From: Nocardiopsis sp. FR4
Lineage (GTDB): Bacteria; Actinomycetota; Actinomycetes; Streptosporangiales; Streptosporangiaceae
NCBI RefSeq assembly: GCF_009830945.1
Contig: NZ_ML776457.1
Coordinates: forward strand, 21,973 to 85,845
Length of the DNA stretch: 63,873 bases
Direction: 5' to 3'
Positions 1 to 9,826 of this stretch are shown piece by piece. Within the stretch, counting starts at the first letter, position 1, and every line of letters begins with the position of its first letter. The notes below the pieces were generated by a model. That model did not search any database, was not told the origin of the DNA, and saw only the letters and a program-made list of their open reading frames with translations. The translations under genes were made by a program, and so were the position numbers.

Positions 1-31
1 CAAGTGTGGCTGGGGGGGCGGGAATTCCGCC

Positions 32-82
32 GTCGGCGCGGCGCCGAAAGCGCGCCCGGCGTGCTTTCGGCGCCGCGCCGAC
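32..82. terminator. Strong hairpin terminator of a gene left of the window
   Basis: Two perfectly complementary 20-base arms (32-51 and 63-82) enclose an 11-base loop. The stem is very GC-rich and has no T-tract, as is common for actinomycete terminators. No gene in the window ends here, so it probably ends a gene that lies before position 1. Confidence 0.7.
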
Positions 83-420
83 CCCTTGAACTCTCAAGAA
101 ACTGAACTATTTCCAGGAAGATGTTCAATAAGAGATGACCAGAAAACGGGTATCCGACCCCAGGCATATCCGTCGTGGGGAGGGAACCCATTCCTGGTGG
201 GTGTTCTCCCCGAAGCGGAAGGCGGTTGTCGGACGCGGACTGGTCTGCAATAAAATTCCGGGCCAACCGGTACGACCGCACGGGCCCCGTCCTGTGCCCC
301 GCGGTCGTGATCCCCACACCAACAGGACAGACGACTTCCCGCTCTCCCGGTTCCACGGCGCGTTTCAGGACTACCGTCCCAATGGTCCCGCGTACCAGAA
401 AGAACCGGGTTCCCACTCGA
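83..420. other. Non-coding stretch upstream of the TetR gene
   Basis: About 340 bases lie between the hairpin and the TetR promoter. Open frames on either strand have no recognisable domain and no ribosome-binding site. I see no RNA gene and no clear repeat. It probably holds upstream control sequence only. Confidence 0.5.
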
Positions 421-432
421 TAGGGTCGCCTC
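421..432 (+). promoter_or_regulatory. Probable leaderless promoter of the TetR gene
   Basis: TAGGGT at 421-426 is followed by six bases and then the ATG at 433. A TANNNT -10 box 6-7 bases before the first codon is the usual picture for leaderless actinobacterial transcripts. There is no convincing Shine-Dalgarno sequence before this ATG. Confidence 0.45.
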
Positions 433-1038
433 ATGCACCACCCCCCGGACACGCTCCACGCCCGCAAACGCCGCAAGGCCCGGGCCATGATCGTGTCAGC
501 CGCCTTCCAACTCTTCGCGGAGCACGGGTTCGACAACGTCACGGTCGCCCAGATCGCCGAACGTGCCGAGGTCGGCCGGACCACCTTCTTCAGGTACTTC
601 GGCGACAAACAACAGGTGCTGTTCGCCGATGACGCTGCCGAGACCGAACGCATGTGCGCCCATGTGAGGGAGAACGCCGACCGCCCGGTGGGCGCGGACC
701 TGCCCGCCGCACTCGAACTCCTCCGGGGGGCGGGCGCCGCCGTCAGACCGCACACCGCGCTCTCACCCGCGCACTCCGCCGTGCTCACGCGCCTGCTCCG
801 GGAGAGCGCCGACCTGCGCTCGCGTTACCTGCTCACCCGCCAGCAGCGGGCGAACCGGCTCGCGGGCGCCCTGGTGGAGGCGGACACCGCCGAGAACGTC
901 GCCGTGCTCGCCGCCCACACCGCGATGGCCTGCGAGCTCACCGCCATGCGTCTGGCGGAGACCCCGGAGGTCTTCCCCGTCCGCCTGGAGGAGGCCCACG
1001 GCCTGCTGCGCACCCTCGGCGATCGGACGGCCTCCTGA
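433..1038 (+). CDS. TetR/AcrR family transcriptional regulator
   Basis: A 201-residue protein. An N-terminal TetR-type helix-turn-helix spans roughly residues 15-60, with the typical run AFQLFAEHGFDNVTVAQIAE and then a recognition helix ending in TTFFRYFGDK. The C-terminal ligand domain, about residues 75-195, is helical and not diagnostic. Proteins of this family usually repress nearby transport or catabolic genes and release DNA on binding a small molecule. The next gene on the same strand is an acyl-CoA hydrolase 280 bases downstream, but no shared operator is visible, so the target is unknown. The start is the ATG behind the TAGGGT box, and no other start gives a complete DNA-binding domain. 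Confidence 0.85.
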   Translation: MHHPPDTLHARKRRKARAMIVSAAFQLFAEHGFDNVTVAQIAERAEVGRTTFFRYFGDKQQVLFADDAAETERMCAHVRENADRPVGADLPAALELLRGAGAAVRPHTALSPAHSAVLTRLLRESADLRSRYLLTRQQRANRLAGALVEADTAENVAVLAAHTAMACELTAMRLAETPEVFPVRLEEAHGLLRTLGDRTAS

Positions 1039-1185
1039 CCCAGGCCCCGGTCCCCCCGCTCCACCCACGCGCCGGGCGCGGGTGCGCCCGGCGCGCCTCC
1101 GCCCCTGCCCGCGCACGCCGGGTCGGCGGCGCTTCCGCCGGGGCGCCGTGACCGCCGGGGCCGGGGACCTGGGAGGATCGTCGCT

Positions 1186-1248
1186 GAACCGCCGAACCGC
1201 CGAACCGCCGAACCGCCGAACCGCCGAACCGCCGAACCGCCGAACCGC
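1186..1248 (+). repeat. 8-bp tandem repeat, about 7.9 copies
   Basis: The unit GAACCGCC is repeated seven times without error from 1186 to 1241, with a seven-base eighth copy to 1248. It lies between the TetR gene and the acyl-CoA hydrolase gene. Because eight is not a multiple of three, a change in copy number would shift any reading frame through it, so it is unlikely to be coding. It may vary between strains by slippage and alter the spacing to the next promoter. Confidence 0.9.
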
Positions 1249-1319
1249 GCGGCCGGACCCGACCCCCGGGAGGAAAGCGTGAACCCGATCCCCGCCGCCG
1301 TCCGCCGAGGGGACCTCTG

Positions 1320-2396
1320 ATGCCCGCCGCCGCGTCCGGGGACGGCGACACGGTCCTGGCCAGGGTCCGGGGCCGCCTCGGCCACCTGACCCTGAACCGC
1401 CCGCGCGCCGCCAACGCCCTCGACCACGCCATGGTGCGCCGCCTGCGCGCGGCCCTGGACGCCTGGGCGGACGACGACGCGGTCGCCGCGGTCCTCCTCG
1501 ACGGGGCCGGGGAACGCGGCCTGTGCGCGGGCGGCGACATCCGCGCCATCCGCGCCAGCGCCCGGGAGGGCGGACGCCTGGCGGCGGCGTTCTGGCGGGA
1601 CGAGTACCTCCTCAACGCGCGCGTGGCCCGCTACCCCAAGCCCTACGTCGCCATCATGGACGGCGTGGTCATGGGCGGCGGCGTGGGCGTGTCCGCGCAC
1701 GGCTCGGTCCGGATCGTCACTGAGCGCTCCGCGGTCGCCATGCCCGAGACCGCCATCGGGTTCGTGCCCGACGTGGGCGGCACCTTCCTGCTGTCCCGCG
1801 CTCCCGGCCAGACCGGAACCCACCTGGCGCTCACCGCCGAGCCGGTCGGCGCGGGCGACGCCCTGTACCTGGGCCTGGCCGACCACTTCGTGCCCTCCGA
1901 ACGCCTCGCCGACCTCACGAGCGCGCTCACCGGCGCCGCCACCGCGGCCGAGGCCGCCGCGGCGGCGGAGCGGTTCGCCGAGCCCGCCCCGGCCCCCGCG
2001 CTGGAGGCCCACCGGCACTGGATCGACGCCTGCTACGCCGCCGACACCGCGGAGGAGGTCGTGGCCCGGCTGCGCGAGCACGGCGATCCCGAGGCCGCGA
2101 AGGCGGCCCGCGCCATCGCCGGAAAGTCGCCGACCTCGGTCAAGGTGACCCTGGCCGCGCTGCGCCGGGCCCGGGAGCTGCCCGGGCTCGCCGAGGTCCT
2201 GGAGCAGGAGTACCGGGTCTCCTGCGCGGCCCTGTCCTCGCCCGACCTGGTGGAGGGCGTCCGGGCCCGGGTGGTCGACAAGGACCGCTCGCCCAAGTGG
2301 GTCCCGGACACCCTGGAGGCGGTCACCGACGAGGACGTGGCCCGCCACTTCGCCCCCGCCCCGGACGGGCCCCTGGGCCTGACCGCCGCGGGATAG
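1320..2396 (+). CDS. 3-hydroxyisobutyryl-CoA hydrolase-like crotonase (ECH_2 type)
   Basis: A 358-residue crotonase-fold protein. The CoA-binding/oxyanion region CAGGDIR lies near residue 65, and DGVVMGGGVGVS near residues 117-128 is the second oxyanion glycine cluster. PETAIGFVPDVGG near residue 145 carries the glutamate typical of 3-hydroxyisobutyryl-CoA hydrolases. Length and the long C-terminal helical part fit this subfamily rather than short enoyl-CoA hydratases of about 260 residues. The family hydrolyses 3-hydroxyisobutyryl-CoA in valine breakdown, in the cytoplasm. No other valine-pathway gene is adjacent, so the exact substrate is inferred. The 8-bp repeat lies 70 bases upstream. 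Confidence 0.8.
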   Translation: MPAAASGDGDTVLARVRGRLGHLTLNRPRAANALDHAMVRRLRAALDAWADDDAVAAVLLDGAGERGLCAGGDIRAIRASAREGGRLAAAFWRDEYLLNARVARYPKPYVAIMDGVVMGGGVGVSAHGSVRIVTERSAVAMPETAIGFVPDVGGTFLLSRAPGQTGTHLALTAEPVGAGDALYLGLADHFVPSERLADLTSALTGAATAAEAAAAAERFAEPAPAPALEAHRHWIDACYAADTAEEVVARLREHGDPEAAKAARAIAGKSPTSVKVTLAALRRARELPGLAEVLEQEYRVSCAALSSPDLVEGVRARVVDKDRSPKWVPDTLEAVTDEDVARHFAPAPDGPLGLTAAG

Positions 2397-2518
2397 CGGC
2401 GGGCCCTCCCGGCGGCCGGAACACGGAGAACCCCTTGTCAGGAGGGGCGTGTCCGGTTTCAATCAGGGTTTGGCGGTTCCTCGCGTGGTCCGCCGTCGGC
2501 GAGGCGGAGGGAGCGCGC

Positions 2519-3829
2519 ATGTCGGGGGCCTGGAACGCGTGGGCGTGGGACGCCGACCCCGAGGCGGTGCGCCGGGACGTGGCGGTGGCCCACGAGCGCT
2601 TCACCGGCTCCGGCCGGGTCAGCGGCCGGGTCCGCCCCGTCGTGGGCGACTCCTGGCAGCGCAGCGCCCTGCACGGGGTGGACCCCGACACCACCGTGCC
2701 CCGGATCGAGCTCACCGGGTCCGCCCTGCGCGACTACCGCGAGGCGCACCCGCTGGCCGCCGTCATGCCGCTGCTGAGGCGCCTGCTCCTGGACACCGCG
2801 CCCGGCCCCCAGATCGTCGCGGTCGGCGACGCGGCGGGGCGGCTGCTGTGGGTGGAGGGCGACGCCCGGCTGCGCGGCGGCGCCGAGGACATGCTCTTCG
2901 TGGAGGGCGCCAACTGGCACGAGCGCTCGGCCGGGACCAACGCGCCCGGGGTCGCGCTCGCCCTCGACCACGAGGTGCAGGTGTTCGCCAGCGAGCACTT
3001 CGCCCGGTGCGCCCAGCCCTGGAGCTGCTCGGCGGCACCCCTGCACGACCCCGGCACCGGCGCCCTCCTCGGCGTCCTCGACATCACCGGGGACAACCAC
3101 CTCGCCTCACCGCAGGCGCTGGCCCTGGTCCGCGCCGCCGCCACCGCCGCCGAGATGGAACTGCGCGCCCTGCGCGCCGGCGACCGCGGGCCCGTCCCCG
3201 GACCGCCGTCGCGCGGACGGCGGGGGGAGGCGCCGACCGCACCGCGCTCCGACGCGGCGCCCGCCCGTCTGCGGGTGCTGGGCCGCGACGGCGCCCGCCT
3301 CACCCTGGACGGGCGGGACCTGGAGCTGAGCGCCCGCCACGCCGAGATCCTGCTCCTGCTCGCCCGCGCCCCGCGCGGGCTGACCGGCGAGGCGCTCGGC
3401 GCCCGCCTGCACGAGCGCGACGCCGCCCCGGTCACCGTCCGCGCCGAGGTCTCGCGCCTGCGCCGCCTGCTGGGCCCCGGCCTGCTCGACTCGCGCCCCT
3501 ACCGCCTGTGCCGCCCGCTGGAGACCGACGTCGACGAGGTGTGCCGCCACCTGGCCCGGGGCCGGTACCGGAGCGCCCTGGAGGCCTACGCCGGGCCGGT
3601 GCTGCCCCGCTCGGAGGCGCCCGGGGTGGCCGAGGTCCGCGACGCCCTCCAGGCCGAGGTGTGCGAGGTCCTCGGCGCGGGCGCTCCACCGGACGTGCTC
3701 CTGGACTGGGTCGAGCACCCCGAGTGGCGCGAGGACCCCCGGGCGCTGGCCGCGGCCCTGCGCGCCCTGGACCCCGGCTCCCCGCGCCACGCCGCCCTGC
3801 GCGCCAGGCTGCGCTGGCTCGGCGGGTGA
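2519..3829 (+). CDS. GAF-domain transcriptional regulator of the aldehyde dehydrogenase
   Basis: A 436-residue protein starting at the ATG at 2519, seven bases after GGAGGGAG. Longer in-frame starts are rejected because they lack this site. An N-terminal sensor part of about residues 30-210 looks like the GAF domain of AcoR/StyR-type activators (SWQRSALHGVDPD, EGANWHERSAGTNAPGVAL, FASEHFARCAQPWSCSAAPLHDPGTGALLGVLDITG). A winged-helix-like segment follows near residues 255-330 (LSARHAEILLLLARAPRGLTGEAL, TVRAEVSRLRRLLGP). No sigma-54 AAA+ domain is present. In actinomycetes such proteins often sit directly before an aldehyde dehydrogenase with DUF779, exactly as here, so activation of that pair is the likely role. 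Confidence 0.75.
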   Translation: MSGAWNAWAWDADPEAVRRDVAVAHERFTGSGRVSGRVRPVVGDSWQRSALHGVDPDTTVPRIELTGSALRDYREAHPLAAVMPLLRRLLLDTAPGPQIVAVGDAAGRLLWVEGDARLRGGAEDMLFVEGANWHERSAGTNAPGVALALDHEVQVFASEHFARCAQPWSCSAAPLHDPGTGALLGVLDITGDNHLASPQALALVRAAATAAEMELRALRAGDRGPVPGPPSRGRRGEAPTAPRSDAAPARLRVLGRDGARLTLDGRDLELSARHAEILLLLARAPRGLTGEALGARLHERDAAPVTVRAEVSRLRRLLGPGLLDSRPYRLCRPLETDVDEVCRHLARGRYRSALEAYAGPVLPRSEAPGVAEVRDALQAEVCEVLGAGAPPDVLLDWVEHPEWREDPRALAAALRALDPGSPRHAALRARLRWLGG

Positions 3830-3840
3830 GGACGCCCGCG

Positions 3841-3859
3841 CGCAACGTGGTCGCAACGT
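3841..3859. promoter_or_regulatory. Direct repeat upstream of the aldehyde dehydrogenase, probable activator site
   Basis: CGCAACGT occurs at 3841-3848 and again at 3852-3859, an 11-base step that places both copies on the same DNA face. It lies between the GAF regulator and the aldehyde dehydrogenase gene, just before a possible -10 element (TAGCGT near 3869). The spacing suggests a dimer site for the upstream regulator. This is inference only. Confidence 0.4.
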
Positions 3860-3907
3860 CGCCGTGTCTAGCGTCACCCCTGTCCCTGCCGAGGAGAGGA
3901 GACCCCG

Positions 3908-5430
<1,523 letters not shown>

Positions 5431-5431
<1 letters not shown>

Positions 5432-5817
5432 TGGACGACTCCGACCGCGGTCGGGCGGAACGGGTGGCCGTCACCGGGGCGGCGGCCGCCCTCCTGCGCG
5501 ACCTGCGGGCCGAACACGGGCCGCTCATGTTCCACCAGTCCGGCGGGTGCTGCGACGGGAGCTCGCCGATGTGCTACCCGGCGGGGGAGTTCCGCACCGG
5601 CGGGTCGGACGTCCACCTGGGAGACCTGGACGTCGGCGCTCCCGAACCGGTGCCGGTGTGGATGTCCCGCGCGCAGTTCGAGGTGTGGAGCCACACCCAC
5701 CTGACCATCGACGTCGTCCCCGGGCGCGGATCGGGCTTCTCCCTGGAGGCGCCCACGGGCAACCGCTTCCTCATCCGCTCCCGGCTCATGACCGACGACG
5801 AGGCCGGGCACCTGTGA
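5431..5817 (+). CDS. DUF779 family protein, aldehyde dehydrogenase partner
   Basis: A 128-residue protein whose ATG overlaps the preceding stop (TGATG), so it is translationally coupled. The N-terminal half has FHQSGGCCDGSSPMCYP, with three cysteines near residues 35-45, and the C-terminal part has MSRAQFEVWSHTHLTIDVVPGRGSGFSLEAP. Both are typical of DUF779. This family is found almost always beside AldB/ExaC-type dehydrogenases. Its biochemical role is not established; the cysteine cluster and histidine hint at metal or aldehyde-adduct handling. Confidence 0.85.
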
Positions 5818-5823
5818 GCCCCT

Positions 5824-5856
5824 CCGGCCGCCGCGGCCCCCGGGCCCGGCGGCCGG
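5824..5856. terminator. Hairpin between convergent DUF779 and mrpG
   Basis: Arms of ten bases (5824-5833 and 5847-5856) pair perfectly around a GC-rich centre. It lies seven bases after the DUF779 stop and can also act for the minus-strand mrp operon ending at 5985. The remaining 128 bases to mrpG hold further GC-rich imperfect repeats and no gene. Confidence 0.55.
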
Positions 5857-5984
5857 AACGGGCTGAGGCCTGTTGTGCGAGCCGGGCTTCAGCCATGGGG
5901 GCGTTCGGGCGCCCGCGGGGTTCCCGCGCTTCGAGGCGCCTGAACGCGGACCGGAGCGAAGCGGAGGCCCGAAGCGGGCACGGC

Positions 5985-6368
5985 CTAGCGCTCCTCGTCG
6001 GCGGGCCGGGCCTCCAGGCGTTCGGCCAGCTCGTCGCGGGCCAGGGACTCCTCGTCGATGCGCCCGGTCCGGTAGCCCACCCGCGCGGTGATGTGCCCGG
6101 CCACCGGGATGGTGACCATCTGGAAGAGCCCGACCAGCACCAGCGTTCCGACGCTGAACACGTTGGTCTCCACCGGCACCAGCCGCAGACCGATCCCCAC
6201 CAGCACCAGCAGCAGGCCCAGGATCTGCGGCTTGGCCGCCGTGTGCATGCGCGAGAGCAGGTCGGGGAAGCGGATCAGCCCCACCCCGGCCACCAGGGAG
6301 AGCATGGCCCCGGCCAGGATGCACAGGAGCGCCGCCCAGTCCAGCACGGCGATGAGCTGCTCGCTCAC
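5985..6368 (-). CDS. mrpG: Mrp cation/proton antiporter subunit G
   Basis: A 127-residue membrane protein with three predicted transmembrane helices, a normal size for MrpG. The segment VAGVGLIRFPDLLSRMHTAAKPQILGLLLVLVGIGL is the family signature. MrpG is a small accessory subunit needed for assembly and activity of the multi-subunit Na+(K+)/H+ antiporter, which supports sodium tolerance and alkaline pH homeostasis. The GTG start at 6368 overlaps the mrpF stop by three bases inside GTGA, so it is the last, coupled gene of the operon. The acidic, hydrophilic tail of about 30 residues is cytoplasmic by inference. Confidence 0.9.
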   Translation of the reverse strand: MSEQLIAVLDWAALLCILAGAMLSLVAGVGLIRFPDLLSRMHTAAKPQILGLLLVLVGIGLRLVPVETNVFSVGTLVLVGLFQMVTIPVAGHITARVGYRTGRIDEESLARDELAERLEARPADEER

Positions 6369-6724
6369 GAGGCCTCCCCCCTCTCGGGCCGCTCGGACCC
6401 GGGTACCGCGTCGGTGGGCGTCGCCGAGGTCGGATGCGTGTCGGTGGGCGGGGCGATGTGCTCCTGCTGCATGCGCCGGGCGACGAACTTGGCGATGCTG
6501 ACCGAGCTGACGAAGCCCAGCAGGGACAGCGCCAGCAGGGTCGGCAGCACGGTGGGGTCGCGGTGGAAGGCCGCGTAGGCCCCCGCTCCGGTCAGCGCGG
6601 AGGCGACCAGCACGTCCACCGACAGCGCCCGGTCCAGGATGCTCGGACCCATGACCATCCGGGCCACGCCCGCCAGCGCCGCCACGCCCAGCATGACGCC
6701 GACGGCGATCCACAGGACGTTCAC
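6365..6724 (-). CDS. mrpF: Mrp cation/proton antiporter subunit F
   Basis: A 119-residue protein with three transmembrane helices. GPSILDRALSVDVLVASALTGAGAYAAFHRDPTVL is the MrpF/PhaF hallmark, and the Asp after the first helix is typical. The core of about 88 residues matches the normal family length, and a further 30-residue Pro/Thr-rich tail follows. The GTG start at 6724 overlaps the mrpE stop (GTGA). It forms part of the membrane module with MrpE and MrpG and is required for the cation transport activity of the complex. Confidence 0.9.
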   Translation of the reverse strand: MNVLWIAVGVMLGVAALAGVARMVMGPSILDRALSVDVLVASALTGAGAYAAFHRDPTVLPTLLALSLLGFVSSVSIAKFVARRMQQEHIAPPTDTHPTSATPTDAVPGSERPERGEAS

Positions 6725-7338
6725 GCGCCCCCCTTTCGTTCGAGCTCCTCGGGTCCGCCCGCGCGCAGCGCGGCGATGTCCTCGTGGGTGCCCAGAGCCA
6801 TGACGAAGCGCTCCTCCAGCGTCCACACGTCCCGGCGGCCCTTCTCGATGGTCCGGTCGCTGTCCGCGCCCAGCATGTGCACGTACAGGATCCGCTCGGG
6901 CCGGTTGATCTCCGCGATCAGGGTGCCGGGGATGATCGAGGCGGCGATCGCCGTGGCCACCATGGTCAGGTCCGAGTCGGTGCGCATCCGCACCGCCACC
7001 ACCGAGCTGCGCACCCGTCCGGGGCGGAAGGTCAGCACGGTGACCTGGAAGCTGGCGACGGCCATCTCGGTGAGCACGTGCACGATCAGCCGGACGAGGT
7101 GCACCGGGTGGAAACGGGGCCCCGGAGTGATGGGCGGCAGCGGGAACAGCACCATGATCACCACCGACACCAGAAAGCCCAGGACCAGTAGGCCCAGCGA
7201 CTCCCGCCGGAGCTGGAAGCCGTCGAAGAGCAGCATCCACACCAGGGTCATGCCGAGTGCCATCGGCAGCTGGACCTTGCCCAGGCGGCGCCGCAGCCCC
7301 GTCAGGCCGATCCTCTTCCTGTCCCGCGCGTCGATCAC
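6721..7338 (-). CDS. mrpE: Mrp cation/proton antiporter subunit E
   Basis: A 205-residue protein. Two N-terminal hydrophobic helices (LPMALGMTLVWMLLFDGF, LGLLVLGFLVSVVIMVLFPLPP) are followed by the MrpE soluble region with DLTMVATAIAASIIPGTLIAEINRPERILYVHML. The length is slightly over the usual 160 because of a charged C-terminal tail. MrpE joins the MrpA-D antiporter core to MrpF/G. The ATG at 7338 overlaps the mrpD stop by four bases (ATGA), so its translation is coupled. Confidence 0.9.
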   Translation of the reverse strand: MIDARDRKRIGLTGLRRRLGKVQLPMALGMTLVWMLLFDGFQLRRESLGLLVLGFLVSVVIMVLFPLPPITPGPRFHPVHLVRLIVHVLTEMAVASFQVTVLTFRPGRVRSSVVAVRMRTDSDLTMVATAIAASIIPGTLIAEINRPERILYVHMLGADSDRTIEKGRRDVWTLEERFVMALGTHEDIAALRAGGPEELERKGGA

Positions 7339-8993
7339 CGGTGACCTCCGAGAACCGCGTCGATGTAGGGGGTGCGTGACTGCAGTTCCACCGCCGCCTC
7401 CGACGAGTACCCGATGAGCGGTCCCGCGAACACCGTCAGGAGGAGCCCGAGGACCACCAGCGCCACCGTGGCGCCGACCATGGTCCGGGGCAGGACGACC
7501 GAGGTGACCACCGGGGTGGTCGCGGTCGAGGAGTAGCGCAGCCGGGAGGAGGGGCCGACCGCCTCACCGGGGCCCAGGGCCGCGGTGGAGGGCTCGTCGG
7601 TGTCGGCGTCCTCCAGGACGGTGCCCGGTTCGGCCACAATGCCCTCCGAGGGCGAGCGCCAGAACGCGTAGCTCCACACCCGGGCGATGACGTACAGCGT
7701 GAGCAGGCTCGTCAGCACCGACGCGCCCACCAGGGTGTAGGCCAGCGGGGTGCCCGCGGCCACGCCCGCCTGGAGCAGGCCGACCTTGCCGAGGAAGCCC
7801 GACAGGGGCGGGATCCCGCCCAGGCTCATCGCCGGGACGAAGAACAGGACCGCCAGCACCGGCGCGATCCGTCCCAGGCCGCCCAGCTGGTCCAGGGACG
7901 TGGAGCCGCCCCGGCGTTCGATCAGCCCGGTGACCAGGAACAGCGTGGTCTGCACCGTGATGTGGTGCGCGACGTAGAACACCGCGCCCGTCATGCCCTG
8001 CTCGCTGCCCAGGGCCACGCCGAAGACCATGTAGCCGATGTGGCTGATGAGGGTGAAGGACAGCAGACGCTTGATGTCGGTCTGCGCGACCGCGCCCAGG
8101 ATGCCCATGATCATCGTCGCCAGAGCCACCCACATCAGCAGGCCGTTGAGCTGTTCCCCGGGAAAGAGCAGCGTCTGCGTGCGGATGATCGCGTACACGC
8201 CCACCTTGGTGAGCAGGCCCGCGAAGACCGCGGTGACCGGCGCTGGCGCCGTGGGGTAGGAGTCGGGCAGCCAGGCCGCCAGCGGGAACACCGCGGCCTT
8301 GATGCCGAAGGCGAACAGCAGCACGATCTGCAGGGTCGCCTTCAACTCGGTGGACAGCTCCGGCAGCCGCTCGCCGAGCTGGGCCATGTTCACCGTTCCG
8401 GCGGCGCCGAAGACCAGCGCGATGGCGATGAGGAACAGCACCGAGGACACCAGCGACACCACCACGTAGGTGGCCCCCGCCCGCATCCGGGCCTGGGTGC
8501 CACCCAGGGTCAGCAGCACGTAGCTGGCGGTCAGCAGGATCTCGAACCCGACGTACAGGTTGAACAGGTCACCGGCCAGGAAGGCGTTGGACACGCCCGC
8601 CACCAGGATGAGGTAGGTCGGCTGGTACACCGACAGGGGCGCCACCTCGGCCTTGCCCGCCATGCCCTGGCCGATGGAGTACACCAGCACGGCCAGCGTG
8701 ATCGCCGCCGACACCGTCACCATCAGCGCGGAGAGCCGGTCGGCGACCAGGGTGATGCCGATCGGCGCCTCCCAGCCGCCCACCTGCACGACCTGCGGGC
8801 CGTGCGCGTGCGCGCCCAGCATCAGCGCGAAGCCGATGACCAGCACCAGGGCCAGGGCGATCACGCTCAGCGCCTGCTGCAGGCGCGGCCACCGGATGCC
8901 CATGGCGAGCTTCACGCCGGCCGCGAACAGCGGGAGCACCACCGGCAGGGGGATGAGGTAGTGCAGGAGGCCCGCGAGGTAGTCCACGATCAT
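7335..8993 (-). CDS. mrpD: Mrp antiporter subunit D, NuoM/N-like proton pump
   Basis: About 552 residues with some 14 transmembrane helices and the proton-conducting antiporter fold shared with complex I NuoM/N. Diagnostic segments include LSALMVTVSAAITLAVLVYSIGQGMAGK, GDLFNLYVGFEILLTASYVLL (carrying the conserved TM5 glutamate), FGIKAAVFPLAAWLPDSYPTAPAPVTAVFAGLLTKVGVYAIIR, and DIKRLLSFTLISHIGYMVFGV. I chose the ATG at 8993; an in-frame GTG at 8999 overlaps the mrpC stop as GTGA and is an equally good alternative. A loop of about 60 residues rich in D, E, T and P follows near residue 470 (IVAEPGTVLEDADTDEPSTAALGPG), before the last helix. Confidence 0.9.
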   Translation of the reverse strand: MIVDYLAGLLHYLIPLPVVLPLFAAGVKLAMGIRWPRLQQALSVIALALVLVIGFALMLGAHAHGPQVVQVGGWEAPIGITLVADRLSALMVTVSAAITLAVLVYSIGQGMAGKAEVAPLSVYQPTYLILVAGVSNAFLAGDLFNLYVGFEILLTASYVLLTLGGTQARMRAGATYVVVSLVSSVLFLIAIALVFGAAGTVNMAQLGERLPELSTELKATLQIVLLFAFGIKAAVFPLAAWLPDSYPTAPAPVTAVFAGLLTKVGVYAIIRTQTLLFPGEQLNGLLMWVALATMIMGILGAVAQTDIKRLLSFTLISHIGYMVFGVALGSEQGMTGAVFYVAHHITVQTTLFLVTGLIERRGGSTSLDQLGGLGRIAPVLAVLFFVPAMSLGGIPPLSGFLGKVGLLQAGVAAGTPLAYTLVGASVLTSLLTLYVIARVWSYAFWRSPSEGIVAEPGTVLEDADTDEPSTAALGPGEAVGPSSRLRYSSTATTPVVTSVVLPRTMVGATVALVVLGLLLTVFAGPLIGYSSEAAVELQSRTPYIDAVLGGHR

Positions 8994-8995
8994 GG

Positions 8996-9826
8996 TCACT
9001 CGTTCCCTTGCAGGTCGCTGTCCTCCGCCCGGGCCAGGCGCTCGCGCTCGACCCGCATGGTCTGGCGCGCCCGGCGCCGCTGGGCGCGGACCCGGCGGCG
9101 CAGCTCGCGCCACAGCTCGCGCTCGGCGGCGCGGTCGGCCCGGCGGTGCTCGCGCAGCCGCTTGCGCCCCAGCCGGATCCGCGCGCGCAGTTCCTGGACC
9201 TGGACGGTCATGCTCTCGGCGCGGTCGCTCAGGCGGCGCATGGTCTCCTGGGAGCGCTCGTCGGGGTCGTGGTCCTCGGCCTCCAGCTCGTAGCGGGCCA
9301 GCTCGGCCCGGGCCCGGGCGATCTCGGCCTTGATCCGGGCCTGCTCGGCCAGCTCACGGGCGTCGGCGACGGCGATGCGGGCCTGCAGCTCCGCGCGCTG
9401 GCGGCGGATGTCGGCCTGGAGCCTGCGCCGTTCCTTGAGGTAGCGCTGGCGCACCGCGCGCCGCCCCTCGTCCTGGGCGATCCGCAGGTCCTCGACGTCG
9501 TCCTGGACCTCGTCGTTGCCCTCCAGCTGCCAGCTCCGGTAGGCCATGGCCAGCAGGAACGCGGTGACGCCGAGGGTGATGACGATCGCGGTCAGGATCA
9601 TCGCCTGCGGCAGCGGGTCGGTCATCTCCTCCGGGTCCGTCAGCCACATGACCGGCGGGCCGCCGGGTTCGCCGGCCATCGCCAGGATCATGAGGTTGAC
9701 GCCGTTGCTCAGCACGATGAAGCCGAGCAGGACCCGGGTCAGACTGCGCTCCAGCAGGAGCACGACGCCCACGGCGACCAGGACCCCGACCACGATGACG
9801 ATGAGCAGGCTGGGGGACTCACTCAC
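8996..9826 (-). CDS. mrpC: Mrp antiporter subunit C with long charged coiled-coil tail
   Basis: A 276-residue protein. Residues 1 to about 110 are an ordinary NuoK-like MrpC with three transmembrane helices (LLIVIVVGVLVAVGVVLLLERSLTRVLLGFIVLSNGVNLMILAMAG and LPQAMILTAIVITLGVTAFLLAMAYR). Residues about 112-276 are an extreme Arg/Glu/Ala-rich helix with heptad character (RQRYLKERRRLQADIRRQRA, ARIKAEIARARAELARYELE), which most MrpC proteins of 110-180 residues lack. The GTG start at 9826 overlaps the mrpA stop (GTGA). The core role is membrane assembly of the antiporter. The tail should be cytoplasmic and could contact RNA, lipid or another Mrp tail; its role is unknown. Confidence 0.85.
   Translation of the reverse strand: MSESPSLLIVIVVGVLVAVGVVLLLERSLTRVLLGFIVLSNGVNLMILAMAGEPGGPPVMWLTDPEEMTDPLPQAMILTAIVITLGVTAFLLAMAYRSWQLEGNDEVQDDVEDLRIAQDEGRRAVRQRYLKERRRLQADIRRQRAELQARIAVADARELAEQARIKAEIARARAELARYELEAEDHDPDERSQETMRRLSDRAESMTVQVQELRARIRLGRKRLREHRRADRAAERELWRELRRRVRAQRRRARQTMRVERERLARAEDSDLQGNE

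Noticed and set aside
1186..1248. A CRISPR array
   Set aside because: The repeat units are eight bases and contiguous with no spacers, so this is a simple tandem repeat. No cas gene is in the window.
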